A stretch of 64,000 nt of DNA from Candidatus Nitrosocaldus tengchongensis (GCA_013538675.1 JACAFJ010000002.1:1-64000); one strand, 5' to 3'. Positions 18,002 to 27,723 are shown, counted from the stretch's first letter. The notes: generated from the sequence alone by a model not told the origin. Program-made: numbers and translations.

Positions 18002-18010
18002 TTTATATAT
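18002..18010 (+). promoter_or_regulatory. TATA box of the MtrA-like gene
   Basis: TTTATATAT ends 27 nt before ATG 18038, giving the expected spacing for a leaderless transcript of the MtrA-like gene. It begins 2 nt after the stop of the preceding PPOX gene, so the two are probably transcribed separately. Confidence 0.65.
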
Positions 18011-18037
18011 TCCAGTTCGTTTCATCAATACCTGCCT

Positions 18038-18535
18038 ATGGTTAAAAGGTTCCTCTCTGATATCGCTGGGAAGGCATGCGAGTTCATACTCCCAATAAGG
18101 CATGACACCTTCATAGGCAACTCAAACTCTTGCATAGCACTATGCACTCTATCAAGCATTGATCTACTGCTTAGTGCATCTAGGTCTGATCTAATGCAGT
18201 ACATTGCCATTGTTGGTAGACTGCTATCTGAGAATAAGGGTATAGATGCACTTGTAAGATATGTTATAGCAGATAAGAGGAGGGTAAGGTACATGATCAT
18301 TGCTGGCAAGGATTCGAAGGGGCATCTAGCTGGGCAGTCACTCCTTGCCCTCTGGCTCAATGGTATTGATGTTAATGGAAGGATAATAGGCTCAAAGGGT
18401 AAGGATCCAATTCTTACTGTGAGCAAGGATGAGGTTGATGAGTTTAGGGCTAGGATAAACACCATCATAGATATGAGGGATGTTATAGATGTTGGGAGGA
18501 TACGTGAATATGTATTAACAATTATTCAAGAGTGA
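18038..18535 (+). CDS. MtrA-like corrinoid-binding protein
   Basis: 165 aa. It aligns with the cytoplasmic domain of MtrA, the corrinoid subunit of methanogen tetrahydromethanopterin S-methyltransferase: SCIALCTL, LLSENKGIDALVRYVI, IIAGKDSKGHLAGQSLLALW, NGIDVNGRIIGSKGKDPI and RINTIIDMRDVIDVGRI. His96 in KGHLAGQ matches the lower axial cobalt ligand (His84 in the Methanothermobacter protein, from memory). The MtrA membrane anchor is missing, and no other mtr genes are in the window. cobT at 59394 shows cobamide synthesis capacity. It may carry methyl groups on a corrinoid in C1 or methionine metabolism (inference). Confidence 0.82.
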   Translation: MVKRFLSDIAGKACEFILPIRHDTFIGNSNSCIALCTLSSIDLLLSASRSDLMQYIAIVGRLLSENKGIDALVRYVIADKRRVRYMIIAGKDSKGHLAGQSLLALWLNGIDVNGRIIGSKGKDPILTVSKDEVDEFRARINTIIDMRDVIDVGRIREYVLTIIQE

Positions 18536-18589
18536 AAAGTAACGTGGTGAGTACATAAGCCTTAATAATATGTGCATCAATATCCCCAT

Positions 18590-18865
18590 ATGGCTACAGC
18601 ATTCCTGGTACTCTACCAGTTCAAGAGCATGAGCGATGAGGATGCATCCAAGGCAAGCAAAGAATGGAATGAGTTGAAGAAGAACATCCCATCTGGTATA
18701 AGGCTGGTTGGGGAGTATGTTCATGCTTGGGGAACCGAGTATAATGGTTTCCTCATATTTGAGAGCGATGATGCAGACAAGTTCCTTGATTGGTGGCCAA
18801 GCTTCAAGGATAAGATAAGATGGTATGTTACAAAGACCCATACTATAGTGGCTAGGAAGCGTTGA
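18590..18865 (+). CDS. DUF3303-like small protein
   Basis: 91 aa: TAFLVLYQFKSMSDEDASKA, RLVGEYVHAWGTEYNGFLIF, ESDDADKFLDWWPSFKDKIR. The pattern fits the DUF3303 ferredoxin-like (Dabb-like) fold. Function unknown. ATG 18590 is preferred over GTG 18572 because a TATA-like CTTAATAATAT lies ~20-28 nt upstream of it and would overlap the longer start. Confidence 0.75.
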   Translation: MATAFLVLYQFKSMSDEDASKASKEWNELKKNIPSGIRLVGEYVHAWGTEYNGFLIFESDDADKFLDWWPSFKDKIRWYVTKTHTIVARKR

Positions 18866-18960
18866 GTGATGTTATACATAATACAATCGATTAAGACTAG
18901 AGTGATATGGCTAATGCTGATAGAGCAGATTATATAAGTAAATAGAGGCAGACCAACCAA

Positions 18961-19046
18961 TTTTTACTTATTTACTTCTCTATTCCCTTTAATTCCCTTT
19001 ATTCGGATAGGAAACAACCAATCTTCTTTTTATTTATTTATTTATA
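18961..19046 (+). terminator. T-rich region between convergent genes
   Basis: Several T-rich tracts (TTTTTACTTATTTACTT at 18961 and TCTTCTTTTTATTTATTTAT near 19023) follow the DUF3303 gene and run up to the 3' end of the convergent phosphate-permease gene. They probably terminate plus-strand transcription. No gene is seen between 18866 and 19041. Confidence 0.5.
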
Positions 19047-19974
19047 TAACCTTAACAACTATGAACGTTATGATAAAACTTAGAAGTGTAGATCCTATCC
19101 AAGAGGATACTAGCAAGAGCAGTGAACGTCTATTGTACACATGAGGTCTCTTTACCATATTTATACCTATGAGCGAACCTATGAGCATCTGAGAGAATGG
19201 TAGTGGTATCTGCATCTGTGTAGATAACCACAGTATGATGGAGCATGATGATATACCACTCAATATGGTAGCAGGGGTATAACCAACTATCTCCTCACTC
19301 AGGAATCTTGATATGCTCTTGCCCTTAACTATCCCAATGACAAACACTGCAAGTATAGCAGACATCATGTAGATGCTATCTATAGTGATAGCATTGGTAT
19401 ATCCATTGCCTATGGAGTAGAGCAACCCTAGGTTATTTGCCCCTATAGTGTATGATGCATAGAACGTTACAAATGGTATAATGAGCGAATAGAATCTGAA
19501 TAGACTGACTAGGCTTAATCTAGTTGTGAACATTACTACGAGATGGTATATGGATATGGTAGTTATCAGTGCTATGAATGGTGCTATAACCCAACCTACT
19601 ATTACAGATGCTATATGGGTAGTGGCATGCGTTGCTTCTATAGTGCTTCCAATGTAGCTTGCAAATATTATGTTGACCATACTCACAGGTATGTGTAGGA
19701 ATGAGAATATTGATAGTATGATGGCTGTTACTCCAAACGTCATTGTATAATCCTCCAGTACTATAATATTGCCCATCTTCCAGCCTTCAAGCAACGCCCC
19801 AGCAACAAACCCTAAGGCTGATATACTTACGCTAACCCTGTAGTTGAAGCCAGAGGCAAGCATGCTTGTTACTGCTATGCCAGCATTGTTGATACCAAAG
19901 AGGAATGCTATGTATAGTAGGATGAGTAGATCCAATGGGTATATTACTATGCTATTATGCATATCCTTTGGCAA
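19042..19974 (-). CDS. PiT-family inorganic phosphate permease
   Basis: 310 aa with about nine to ten hydrophobic segments. Family hallmark FGINNAGIAVTSMLASG near the N-terminus (PiT GxNDxAN-like motif, here with NN) and its repeat TIGANNLGLLYSIGNGYTNA in the second half. It imports phosphate with H+ or Na+. It overlaps the upstream DUF47 gene by 20 nt, the classic PiT-DUF47 pair. ATG 19962 is an alternative start. Confidence 0.86.
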   Translation of the reverse strand: MPKDMHNSIVIYPLDLLILLYIAFLFGINNAGIAVTSMLASGFNYRVSVSISALGFVAGALLEGWKMGNIIVLEDYTMTFGVTAIILSIFSFLHIPVSMVNIIFASYIGSTIEATHATTHIASVIVGWVIAPFIALITTISIYHLVVMFTTRLSLVSLFRFYSLIIPFVTFYASYTIGANNLGLLYSIGNGYTNAITIDSIYMMSAILAVFVIGIVKGKSISRFLSEEIVGYTPATILSGISSCSIILWLSTQMQIPLPFSQMLIGSLIGINMVKRPHVYNRRSLLLLVSSWIGSTLLSFIITFIVVKVI

Positions 19975-20635
19975 GCATAAGTATTATGACATCGCTTGCA
20001 TCCTCTGCGCTATCAGCAATCCTATCCACAAGTTGTATGAACTCCTTGAGTTGTATTATGGTTAGTATATCGTAAGCATTGCTACTGGAGTAGAGTTCAT
20101 GTAGTACCATGCTCTTCATCGCATCAACACTCTCCTCACTCTGCTCAACCCTCTTCACCTTCTCAAGTATCACATCCCTCTTCTCATCCAACGAGTTTAC
20201 AAGATCGAGAAGGTGCATAACCGTCTCTATACTCCCATTTATGCATGCTATTGTGTTAGCGTTGAAGAATCTGTGTAATGCATCATCTGGTACCCTCCTC
20301 ATCACTAGCACTCTAGATGCCTCCTTTACGCTATCCGCTATATCATCAACATGCTCCATGAATGCTAGGATATCCTCACGCATATAACCAAAGAACGAAC
20401 CCTTGCATACCTTGATAACATTCTCCCTATGTATATCATCAGCTTTGGTCTCTAAAAGATCGATCATCTCAACATACTCTTGGCTCTTCTTAGTATCGAG
20501 TGCAAGTAAGGAACCTATCATACTCTTAAAGTTGTCAAGTGTATCTATGATAACATTCATATGCCCTCGCAGTATGCCTTGAATATCTCTACTCTCCCCC
20601 CTTCTATCATCAAATATTCTACTACTCTTCTTCAT
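19955..20635 (-). CDS. DUF47/PhoU-like phosphate regulator
   Basis: 226 aa, all-helical PhoU-like protein: KADDIHRENVIKVCKGSFFG, REDILAFMEHVDDIADSVKE and, in the second half, LKEFIQLVDRIADSAEDASD. The two E/DxxxD-type motifs bind metal clusters in PhoU homologues. It is thought to control the PiT transporter encoded immediately downstream, with which it overlaps, so translation is probably coupled. Confidence 0.9.
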   Translation of the reverse strand: MKKSSRIFDDRRGESRDIQGILRGHMNVIIDTLDNFKSMIGSLLALDTKKSQEYVEMIDLLETKADDIHRENVIKVCKGSFFGYMREDILAFMEHVDDIADSVKEASRVLVMRRVPDDALHRFFNANTIACINGSIETVMHLLDLVNSLDEKRDVILEKVKRVEQSEESVDAMKSMVLHELYSSSNAYDILTIIQLKEFIQLVDRIADSAEDASDVIILMLAKGYA

Positions 20636-20710
20636 GTAATCTAGTGAAGATCTGAGTAATAATAGTCTTAAGATAAGGATAAAAAGAGCTTAGTTAGTGA
20701 TGATATACTG

Positions 20711-20950
20711 ATGATCCCAGACAGGTGTTGTATAAGGGTAAGATTCAAAGCCTGTAGAAGCGTACCATCGCACATAATCTCTATACTTGATGACTCTGGC
20801 GAGTATATGATAGGCTTAGTGTGTAGAGATCATATTACCATTGTAGAGAGGATAGTTGGATTGAAGCAGGAGCTAGGTGAGGTACCTAAAGGTTCTATAA
20901 GATTCACGGAGATCAAGGGCGTAGCAACAACATGCAACTACCACTTATAA
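20711..20950 (+). CDS. Hypothetical protein, 79 aa
   Basis: Not recognised. It is basic and Cys-containing at the N-terminus (CCIRVRFKACRSVPSHIISI) with alternating hydrophobic strands (GEYMIGLVCRDHITIVERIV). GATAAAAAGAGC about 20-30 nt upstream resembles a TATA box. It is divergent from the DUF47 gene. Real but of unknown function, with moderate certainty. Confidence 0.55.
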   Translation: MIPDRCCIRVRFKACRSVPSHIISILDDSGEYMIGLVCRDHITIVERIVGLKQELGEVPKGSIRFTEIKGVATTCNYHL

Positions 20951-21077
20951 TATATGTGTTAACACATCCTATATAGCATTCATTGTAGAATTCTTTCATT
21001 GTAAGGTTAGATATATACAGTTTTTGAATACGCTAGTGGCTAAACATATTTAAAAGAAAGGGTTGAGTAGTAGTAAC

Positions 21078-21248
21078 ATGAGTAATGATGAGGTTGGTAC
21101 TAACGTAGATGTTGATGAAGGGGTAGAGATGGTCTTCTGCGAGATATGTGGTAATACGATAGAGGCATGCTCATGCGTCTGCCCTTACTGTGGTGAGAGG
21201 GAAGGGTGTAGATGCTGCCTATTCGATGCTACTACTGGAGGAGGCTAG
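21078..21248 (+). CDS. Small Cys-rich putative zinc-ribbon protein
   Basis: 56 aa from ATG 21078. An acidic N-terminus leads into FCEICGNTIEACSCVCPYCG and then GCRCC: nine cysteines in about 31 residues, enough for two zinc sites. CATATTTAAAAG lies 21-32 nt upstream, fitting a leaderless start here rather than TTG 21063. No family is recognised; it may be a nucleic-acid or protein adaptor. Confidence 0.65.
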   Translation: MSNDEVGTNVDVDEGVEMVFCEICGNTIEACSCVCPYCGEREGCRCCLFDATTGGG

Positions 21249-21361
21249 CTCATCTGCTAGATGCGCATATATTATTTTAGTTAGTATGTACTGTAATGCT
21301 GGATACTTCATACATAAATTGTAACGAATAGGATAAAAGAGAGGATATTCTAAGGTAAGGT

Positions 21362-23347
21362 ATGGAAGTAGTGAATAGGTTGAGCTGGGTTACAGGAGGA
21401 CCGCAAGGAAGTGGTGTTGATACAGCAGCAAATGTATTTGCAAAGGCATGTGCACTTGGAGGTCTATACCTCTTCGGCAAGAGGGAGTACCACTCTAACA
21501 TAAAGGGTGAGCATAGTTACTTCAGCGTACATGTTAGTGATGAGCCAGTTAGAGCCCATGTAGATCCTATAGATATGCTAGTTGTATTCGATGTAGAGAC
21601 TTTATTCAGGCATGCACTGTATGTTGTAAAGGATGGTATCATCGTTTACGACTCCTCCATAGTAGAAGGTAGCATAGATGATGTACAAACCCTTGAGAGG
21701 AGGAGGAGGGATGAGTTGAGATCTATACTTGCTAGCCACTCACTAGAGGGTACAGCGGAAGGCATGCTCAAGTTGGTTGAGATGAATGGTGTGAGGCTCT
21801 ACAGCATACCCTGCCATGATCTTCTCCAGGATATAGCAGGTAAGAGGAACGATCCATCATTGAGCAAGATGGTTAGGATGATAAACATAATGATGGTAGC
21901 ATCCTCGCTAGCACTACTGGAGTATGATCAGCAACTCCTTGTAGATGCTATAAGGTACACATTCAGAGCAAAGAAGAGCATTGCAGATCTCAACGCCGAT
22001 GCTGCACTCTACACCTACAACTACACCAAGGCAAAGTACGCAAATAGCGAGGAGGATGGTATAGGGTATAGGTTGGTTGCTAGAGAGTCTAGAGATGATA
22101 TGCTCCTAATGCAAGGGAACCAAGCAGTTGCTCTAGGGAAGATGGTTGCTGGTTGTAGGTTTCAGACCTATTATCCTATAACCCCAGCATCCGATGAATC
22201 TGAGTTCCTTGAGGCTAACGAGTTGCTTGATGGTAAGGGTTCTGTAGTGGTTGTTCAGACAGAGGATGAGATAGCAGCAATAGCAATGGCTATAGGTGCA
22301 GGGCTATCAGGTGCAAGATCATCAACGAGTACATCTGGTCCAGGGTTCTCACTCATGGCTGAGGCACTAGGCTGGGCTGGTATCAATGAGGTGCCAGTGG
22401 TAATAACACTCTACCAGAGGGCAGGTCCAAGCACTGGGCTACCTACTAGGCATGAGCAAGGGGATCTGCTGTTTGCTATACATGCTGGGCATGGTGAGTT
22501 CCCAAGAATAGTAATAGCATCTGGGGATGTTGAGGAGGCATTCTATGATGCGATAAGGGCATTCAACTATGCTGAGCGCTATCAGATGCCAGTCATACAT
22601 GTGGTGGATAAGGCTATAGCAAATAGCGTTATGGTATGCAAGGAGTTCAACCCTGCTCTGGTAAGGATAGATAGAGGATTGCTATTAGACTCTGTTACCA
22701 GTATTACTGCTACAGCAGCAACAGCAACTACAGCAGAAGAAGAAGCGGTAGTAGAAGGTAGCAGGTATTTAAGGTTCAGGTTCACAGAAGATGGTATATC
22801 GCCAAGGATAAGGCTTGGTACAAAGGATGCTGTATTCTGGAATACTGGGGATGAGCATGATGAACTAGGGCATATAACTGAGGATCCAGATCTAAGGATA
22901 AAGATGATGGATAAGCGTATGAGCAAACTAGATCTCATACTTGAGAGGTTGAGTTATGAGGAGCAGGCAATGGTATATGGCTATGAGTCAGATGCTACCG
23001 TGATAAGCTGGGGTTCAACCAAGGGAGCAATACTTGATGCTATAGAGATGCTCAAGGCTAGGGATGGTATAGATATGAACTTCGTTCAGGTACGTTTACT
23101 CCATCCATTCCCTACAGCAAGGGTAGCATCACTCCTTGAAGGGACCAGACTGCTCATAGATGTTGAGATGAACTACTCTGCCCAACTAGCAAAGCTCTTG
23201 AGGGCTAACCTGCAGAGGGATGCTGACTATCATGTCGTGAAGTACAATGGTAGGCCTATGTCATCTAGCGAGGTCTATGAGGCACTGAAGGGTATAGTAA
23301 GAGGGGGTGTAAGAAGCAAGAGGGTGGTGTTAAGGCATGGTGTCTAG
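21362..23347 (+). CDS. korA: 2-oxoacid:ferredoxin oxidoreductase, fused gamma-alpha subunit
   Basis: 661 aa. The N-terminal gamma domain ([40 protein letters not shown]) is followed from about residue 245 by the alpha pyrimidine-binding domain ([60 protein letters not shown]). With KorB it oxidises 2-oxoglutarate or another 2-oxoacid to the acyl-CoA and reduces ferredoxin. An Ala/Thr/Glu-rich insert (~residues 447-462) is encoded by GCA/ACA triplets. The 3' end overlaps korB by 11 nt. Confidence 0.95.
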   Translation: MEVVNRLSWVTGGPQGSGVDTAANVFAKACALGGLYLFGKREYHSNIKGEHSYFSVHVSDEPVRAHVDPIDMLVVFDVETLFRHALYVVKDGIIVYDSSIVEGSIDDVQTLERRRRDELRSILASHSLEGTAEGMLKLVEMNGVRLYSIPCHDLLQDIAGKRNDPSLSKMVRMINIMMVASSLALLEYDQQLLVDAIRYTFRAKKSIADLNADAALYTYNYTKAKYANSEEDGIGYRLVARESRDDMLLMQGNQAVALGKMVAGCRFQTYYPITPASDESEFLEANELLDGKGSVVVVQTEDEIAAIAMAIGAGLSGARSSTSTSGPGFSLMAEALGWAGINEVPVVITLYQRAGPSTGLPTRHEQGDLLFAIHAGHGEFPRIVIASGDVEEAFYDAIRAFNYAERYQMPVIHVVDKAIANSVMVCKEFNPALVRIDRGLLLDSVTSITATAATATTAEEEAVVEGSRYLRFRFTEDGISPRIRLGTKDAVFWNTGDEHDELGHITEDPDLRIKMMDKRMSKLDLILERLSYEEQAMVYGYESDATVISWGSTKGAILDAIEMLKARDGIDMNFVQVRLLHPFPTARVASLLEGTRLLIDVEMNYSAQLAKLLRANLQRDADYHVVKYNGRPMSSSEVYEALKGIVRGGVRSKRVVLRHGV

Positions 23348-25424
23348 GCAATTCAAGTTGGCAGATTACAAGACCGATGTGCACAATGACTGGTGCCCTG
23401 GTTGTTTGATAGGGGATACCTTAGTGCTCTCAAACCCATCGGTGAAGCAGATCAAGGATATAGTGCCTGGGGATGTTGTGCTTAACGCAGCAGGCGAGTA
23501 CAGTAGGGTAGCACTTGTAATAAAGCACCATCATAAAGGACCAATGTATAGGATAAGGATTAAGTGCTTTGGAGAGATAGTTGCAACGCCAGAGCATCAG
23601 TTTATTGCAGTTAAGAGGCTCAGGAGGAGAATGCACAACTCCTCCTTTGTTGAGGAGAGGATACAGGCAGCAGATCTCAGGGTTGGTGATTACCTTGTAT
23701 ACCCAATACTCAGTAGAGTTGTGGATGCTGAGTATATGAATGTAGAGTACAGTCTAAAGCATAAAGATACTAGAAGCAAACACCTACCCTCTAGGGTGTT
23801 AGTCGATGGGGATCTCTTGAGGCTTGTAGGTTACTATATAGCAAAGGGTAGCGTACATAACAGATCTGTGATCTTTACATTCAGTAGTGATGAGGCAGGA
23901 TTAGTAGATGACGCCATTTCACTCATGGATAAGATATTTGGAGTTAAGGGTAAGGTGAACCGTAAAGATGTAAAACATAGCATAGATGTTGTATTCTACT
24001 CATCCCATCTTGCTGAGTTCTTTGCTTATAAGTTCGGCTCCAGTGCTGAAGATAAGCGTATACCGCATGAGTTCATGCTACTCCCAAGAGAGAAGCAGAG
24101 GAACCTTATAATGGGGTTGTGGAAGGGCGATGGCTACTTCTCCTCATCCAAGGCAGGTTATGCAACTATCTCTAAAGTGCTTGCTGAGCAGGTGAAGATC
24201 CTGCTCCTAAGGCAGGGGATAGTACCAATAGTTGTACATGAACCTTCACATGGTATGCATAAGAATGCATACAGGTTATACATAAGCTTCTGGAGAGATT
24301 ACAACCTACTAGCAGAGATTGTAGGTGTAGATAAGCGCAAATTAGCAGGAGGTAGAAGGCGTACGATAGTGTTTAGAGATAATAGGTTATATCTCCCAAT
24401 ATCTAAGATAGAGATGTTCGATTATGATGGCGATGTTTATGATCTCACCGTGGATGATCCATTACACACATTCGTGACTAATATTACAGCATCAAGTAAC
24501 TGTGGAGACTTTGCCATCCTCAATGCAATACAGATGGCACTTGCTGATATGCAGGTTGAGAGGCACAGGGCAGTTATATTCTCTGGCATAGGATGCTCTG
24601 GCAAGACTCCTCACTATGTGAATGTGTATGGTGTGCACACACTCCATGGTAGAGTGCTCCCATTTGCCATTGGTGCAAAACTTGCAAACCCATCGCTCGA
24701 GGTTATAGCAGTTGGTGGGGATGGAGATGGTTATGGTATAGGGGCAGGGCACTTTGTTAATGCTGGGAGGAGGAATGTAGATCTAACCTACATAGTATTC
24801 AACAACGCTGTATATGGGCTTACTAAAGGGCAGGCATCACCAACGCTCAAACTTGGTCTGAAGACCAAATCCCTTCCAAAGCCAAACATAAATCAGGGTA
24901 TAAACCCTGTGATGATGACACTAGCAGCAGGATACACGTTCATTGCTAGAGCATATGCGTATGATGTTAAGCATCTCAAGGATATAATAGTAAGAGCAGT
25001 AAGGCATAGAGGGCTAGCATTGGTTGATGTACTCCAACCATGCCCAACATACAATGATATATACACTAAGGAGTGGTTCTCAGGCCTTGACAGGGTTGAT
25101 CCAGCAACTGGTAAGGCAATGCCTAGGGTATACAAGTTGGAGGATCAGGGATATGATCCTGTTGTACACAACTCTGATGATGAGGATGAACTTAACGCTA
25201 AGATTATACAGGCTATAACCAAGTCTAGGGAGTGGGGGGATAGGATACCTGTAGGCATATTCTACCAGAACGAGCATATACCAGTGTATGAGGAGAGGAT
25301 AAGTAACAGGATACCTGATTACCTGAGCAATCCTCCAGCATTCCAGAGGATAGATGATGGTAACGGCAATCCTTATGCAGATATAAGAAGGTTACTGGAT
25401 GAGTTCAGGGTTGGTACGCACTGA
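23337..25424 (+). CDS. korB: 2-oxoacid:ferredoxin oxidoreductase beta subunit with intein
   Basis: 695-aa precursor, of which about 329 aa are extein. The TPP motif is [19 protein letters not shown] with [15 protein letters not shown]; further conserved parts are [20 protein letters not shown] and [13 protein letters not shown]. The N-terminal Fe-S ligand motif CPGCGDF is split: CPG is encoded before 23403 and CGDF after 24500, with an intein between. Splicing restores [15 protein letters not shown], so the enzyme should be inactive until splicing occurs. The gene overlaps korA and forms a two-gene operon. Confidence 0.95.
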   Translation: MVSRQFKLADYKTDVHNDWCPGCLIGDTLVLSNPSVKQIKDIVPGDVVLNAAGEYSRVALVIKHHHKGPMYRIRIKCFGEIVATPEHQFIAVKRLRRRMHNSSFVEERIQAADLRVGDYLVYPILSRVVDAEYMNVEYSLKHKDTRSKHLPSRVLVDGDLLRLVGYYIAKGSVHNRSVIFTFSSDEAGLVDDAISLMDKIFGVKGKVNRKDVKHSIDVVFYSSHLAEFFAYKFGSSAEDKRIPHEFMLLPREKQRNLIMGLWKGDGYFSSSKAGYATISKVLAEQVKILLLRQGIVPIVVHEPSHGMHKNAYRLYISFWRDYNLLAEIVGVDKRKLAGGRRRTIVFRDNRLYLPISKIEMFDYDGDVYDLTVDDPLHTFVTNITASSNCGDFAILNAIQMALADMQVERHRAVIFSGIGCSGKTPHYVNVYGVHTLHGRVLPFAIGAKLANPSLEVIAVGGDGDGYGIGAGHFVNAGRRNVDLTYIVFNNAVYGLTKGQASPTLKLGLKTKSLPKPNINQGINPVMMTLAAGYTFIARAYAYDVKHLKDIIVRAVRHRGLALVDVLQPCPTYNDIYTKEWFSGLDRVDPATGKAMPRVYKLEDQGYDPVVHNSDDEDELNAKIIQAITKSREWGDRIPVGIFYQNEHIPVYEERISNRIPDYLSNPPAFQRIDDGNGNPYADIRRLLDEFRVGTH
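23403..24500 (+). other. Intein (366 aa) in KorB, with LAGLIDADG endonuclease domain
   Basis: The intein starts with Cys ([13 protein letters not shown], block A), has block [10 protein letters not shown] with the TxxH motif, and ends with block [22 protein letters not shown] plus terminal Ser-Asn, followed by Cys(+1). Asn388 and Cys389 are standard splice residues. The usual penultimate His is Ser. A LAGLIDADG domain lies in the middle: motif 1 LVGYYIAKG (residues 163-171) and motif 2 IMGLWKGDG (258-266). Motif 2 keeps its catalytic Asp265, but motif 1 has Lys170 where Asp or Glu is expected, so cleavage is probably lost or impaired. Confidence 0.93.
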
Positions 25425-25458
25425 GCCTCTATCTATCTACTCTATCTTGATCTTTATT

Positions 25459-26124
25459 TTATATTGCACTATCTATGAACCTCCTGACCCATTTGACTGT
25501 CCTTCCAACATCGGCAGATTTGGTTATGTATGAGCCTACAACTATTATCTTTGCCCCAGCCCTTACAAACTCGCATATATTTGAATCATCTATGCCACCA
25601 CCAACTGCTATAGGTACATTGCATGAACTGCTCAATGCCTTAACGATCTTAACCATCTCATCCATGCGTATTGCCCCAGCCTTTGCAGCATCCACACCCC
25701 TATGTATGCATAGATAATCAACGCCCAACTCGCATAGATCCATGCCTCTATCCAACGGGTCCTTCACATGTAGAAAATCAACCATGATCCTCACACCATG
25801 GTTCCTTGCTGCTATTATGGAATCAAGTATGGTTCTATCATGTGCTAAGGCAGATACCGTAACTATATCTGCACCATTCCTTGCTGCCAACTCAACCTCC
25901 TCTGCCCCAGTATCGAGTACCTTCATATCAGCAACAAGAGGCAGATCTCTGCACACCCCCTTTATGCTCTTCACAGATGCAATGCCAGCACTCTTTATGA
26001 GTAGTGTGCCAGCCTCTATGATATCAGCACCGTTCTCCCTAGCCATTATCGCTATGCTTAGAGCATCCTCAACCCTTGTAACATCCAGTGCTACCTGAAG
26101 CATTGCCTTACCCATACCAATCAT
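25459..26124 (-). CDS. hxlA: 3-hexulose-6-phosphate synthase-like protein
   Basis: 221 aa, OMP-decarboxylase superfamily TIM barrel. The DxKxxD signature is DMKVLDTGAEEVE; ALDVTRVEDALSIA, IEAGTLLIKSAG, VDFLHVKDPLDRG and AVGGGIDDSNICEFVRAGAK favour hexulose-phosphate synthase over true OMP decarboxylase. It joins formaldehyde to ribulose-5-phosphate or, in archaea, runs in reverse to supply pentoses. No isomerase (PHI) gene is adjacent. TTTATATAAT lies ~20-30 nt upstream on the minus strand. Confidence 0.87.
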   Translation of the reverse strand: MIGMGKAMLQVALDVTRVEDALSIAIMARENGADIIEAGTLLIKSAGIASVKSIKGVCRDLPLVADMKVLDTGAEEVELAARNGADIVTVSALAHDRTILDSIIAARNHGVRIMVDFLHVKDPLDRGMDLCELGVDYLCIHRGVDAAKAGAIRMDEMVKIVKALSSSCNVPIAVGGGIDDSNICEFVRAGAKIIVVGSYITKSADVGRTVKWVRRFIDSAI

Positions 26125-26300
26125 GTATGGATGGTACTACGAATTATATAAATTTTGATTTATACCCCATCATATATTAGATTCATTAAATATGATAGTG
26201 TTTAATAACATATTAATTATATATGGATCAGTGTTTGTAGAATATATTCCATTCAATGATGAGGGCAAAGTATTAAGTTAACTTCCTTGCATCATATATC

Positions 26301-27653
26301 ATGCTAGTGATAGATAGGCTAAGGGAGTATGTCAAGGAGAATAGGAGTGATATAGTTAGTGATCTAAGAAGCCTCATAAAGCATCCTAGTGTATCTGCCC
26401 AAGGGATAGGGATAGATGAGTGTGCTGGAGTGCTCAATGGGATAATGCGTGATGCTGGGTTAGAGAGCAGGATGATAAGGTTTGAAGATGGTAACCCAAT
26501 AGTCTATGGTGAGGTAAAGGGCGAGAGTAGTAAGACTCTACTCTTCTATGGGCATTATGATGTGCAGCCAGCAGAACCATTGGATGCGTGGCGCTATAAC
26601 CCATTCTCTGGTATAGTTACTGATGATAAAGTACATGGGAGAGGTGCAGCAGACTCCAAGGGCAATGTCATAGCAGTAATCAAGGCAATCAAGGCTATGC
26701 TTGATCTCAACGGTACTCTTCCTCTTAATGTCAAGGTACTCATAGAGGGTGAGGAGGAGATATCCTCTGTGCATCTGCCAGCATTTGTCAAGGAGCATGC
26801 CAGTATGCTAAAGGCAGATGCATGTGTATGCTTCGATGGCTCACTGAACCCTTCTGGCTCCCCTAACATATATGCTGGCTTGAAGGGATTGCTCTACGTT
26901 GAGTTCAGAGCAAGGACAGCATCGGTAGATATGCACTCATCCCTTGCTCCAATAGCACCAAATGCTGCATGGACGCTCATAAAGGTTCTTAACAGCCTGA
27001 AGAAGAATGGTAGAATAATGGTTGAAGGTTGGTATAATGATGTTAAAGTCCCAAGCAAGGATGATCTTGCCCTACTGGATAGGTTAGAGTACGATGTTGA
27101 GAGCATCAAGAAGGATTACGGTGTGAAGGAGTTCATAGGTAAGGTCAAGGGCAAGGCAGCACTTAAAAGGTTGCTGTTCGAGCCAACATGCAATATAGCA
27201 GGGATATACTCTGGCTACGTAGCCTCAGGATCGAAGACAGTTCTTCCAAGCGAGGCATTTGCTAAGGTTGACTTTAGGCTTGTATATGATCAGAGGCCAG
27301 ATGAACTATTCAATATGTTGAAGAAGCATCTAAGTGATATGGACTTCACCAATGTTGAGGTTACCATGCTAGGCTCTCTGGAACCTTCAAAGACAGATCC
27401 AAATGCAAGGATAGTGAAGGCAGTTGCAAGTGCTGCTAGCAATGTATACAATATTGAACCACTGGTATTCCCAAACTCATGGGCCTCTGGACCAGACTAT
27501 GTATTCACCAAACTACTCAAGATGAACTCGGTATGGACTGGTTGCTCACCAGCACATGCAAACATACATGCGCCTAACGAGTTCACGAGTGTAAGGAATG
27601 TACTCGATGGTATATGCTATGTAAGCAGCATAGTGCAGGAGTTTGCAAAGTGA
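26301..27653 (+). CDS. M20-family metallopeptidase (dipeptidase-like)
   Basis: 450 aa. Metal-binding motifs are visible: LLFYGHYDVQPAEP (His and Asp), HGRGAADSKGN (bridging Asp), LIEGEEEISS (catalytic Glu pair) and the C-terminal NIHAPNEF His. The dimerisation lid lies between (VDMHSSLAPIAPNAAWTLIK). Family members cleave dipeptides or deacylate amino acids; the substrate is unknown. It is a single gene with its own TATA-like element near 26269. Confidence 0.9.
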   Translation: MLVIDRLREYVKENRSDIVSDLRSLIKHPSVSAQGIGIDECAGVLNGIMRDAGLESRMIRFEDGNPIVYGEVKGESSKTLLFYGHYDVQPAEPLDAWRYNPFSGIVTDDKVHGRGAADSKGNVIAVIKAIKAMLDLNGTLPLNVKVLIEGEEEISSVHLPAFVKEHASMLKADACVCFDGSLNPSGSPNIYAGLKGLLYVEFRARTASVDMHSSLAPIAPNAAWTLIKVLNSLKKNGRIMVEGWYNDVKVPSKDDLALLDRLEYDVESIKKDYGVKEFIGKVKGKAALKRLLFEPTCNIAGIYSGYVASGSKTVLPSEAFAKVDFRLVYDQRPDELFNMLKKHLSDMDFTNVEVTMLGSLEPSKTDPNARIVKAVASAASNVYNIEPLVFPNSWASGPDYVFTKLLKMNSVWTGCSPAHANIHAPNEFTSVRNVLDGICYVSSIVQEFAK

Positions 27654-27723
27654 GTGAAGGGTAATAGTAGTAGTAATAATAATAATATGTTGATGATTGT
27701 GGGCTTCTCTCGTTAGTAGAATG

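Noticed and set aside
18025-18468. 147-codon open frame on the minus strand over the MtrA-like gene
   Set aside because: It is antisense to a gene with clear family motifs and a promoter, and its own translation shows only Ser/Leu-rich shadow composition.
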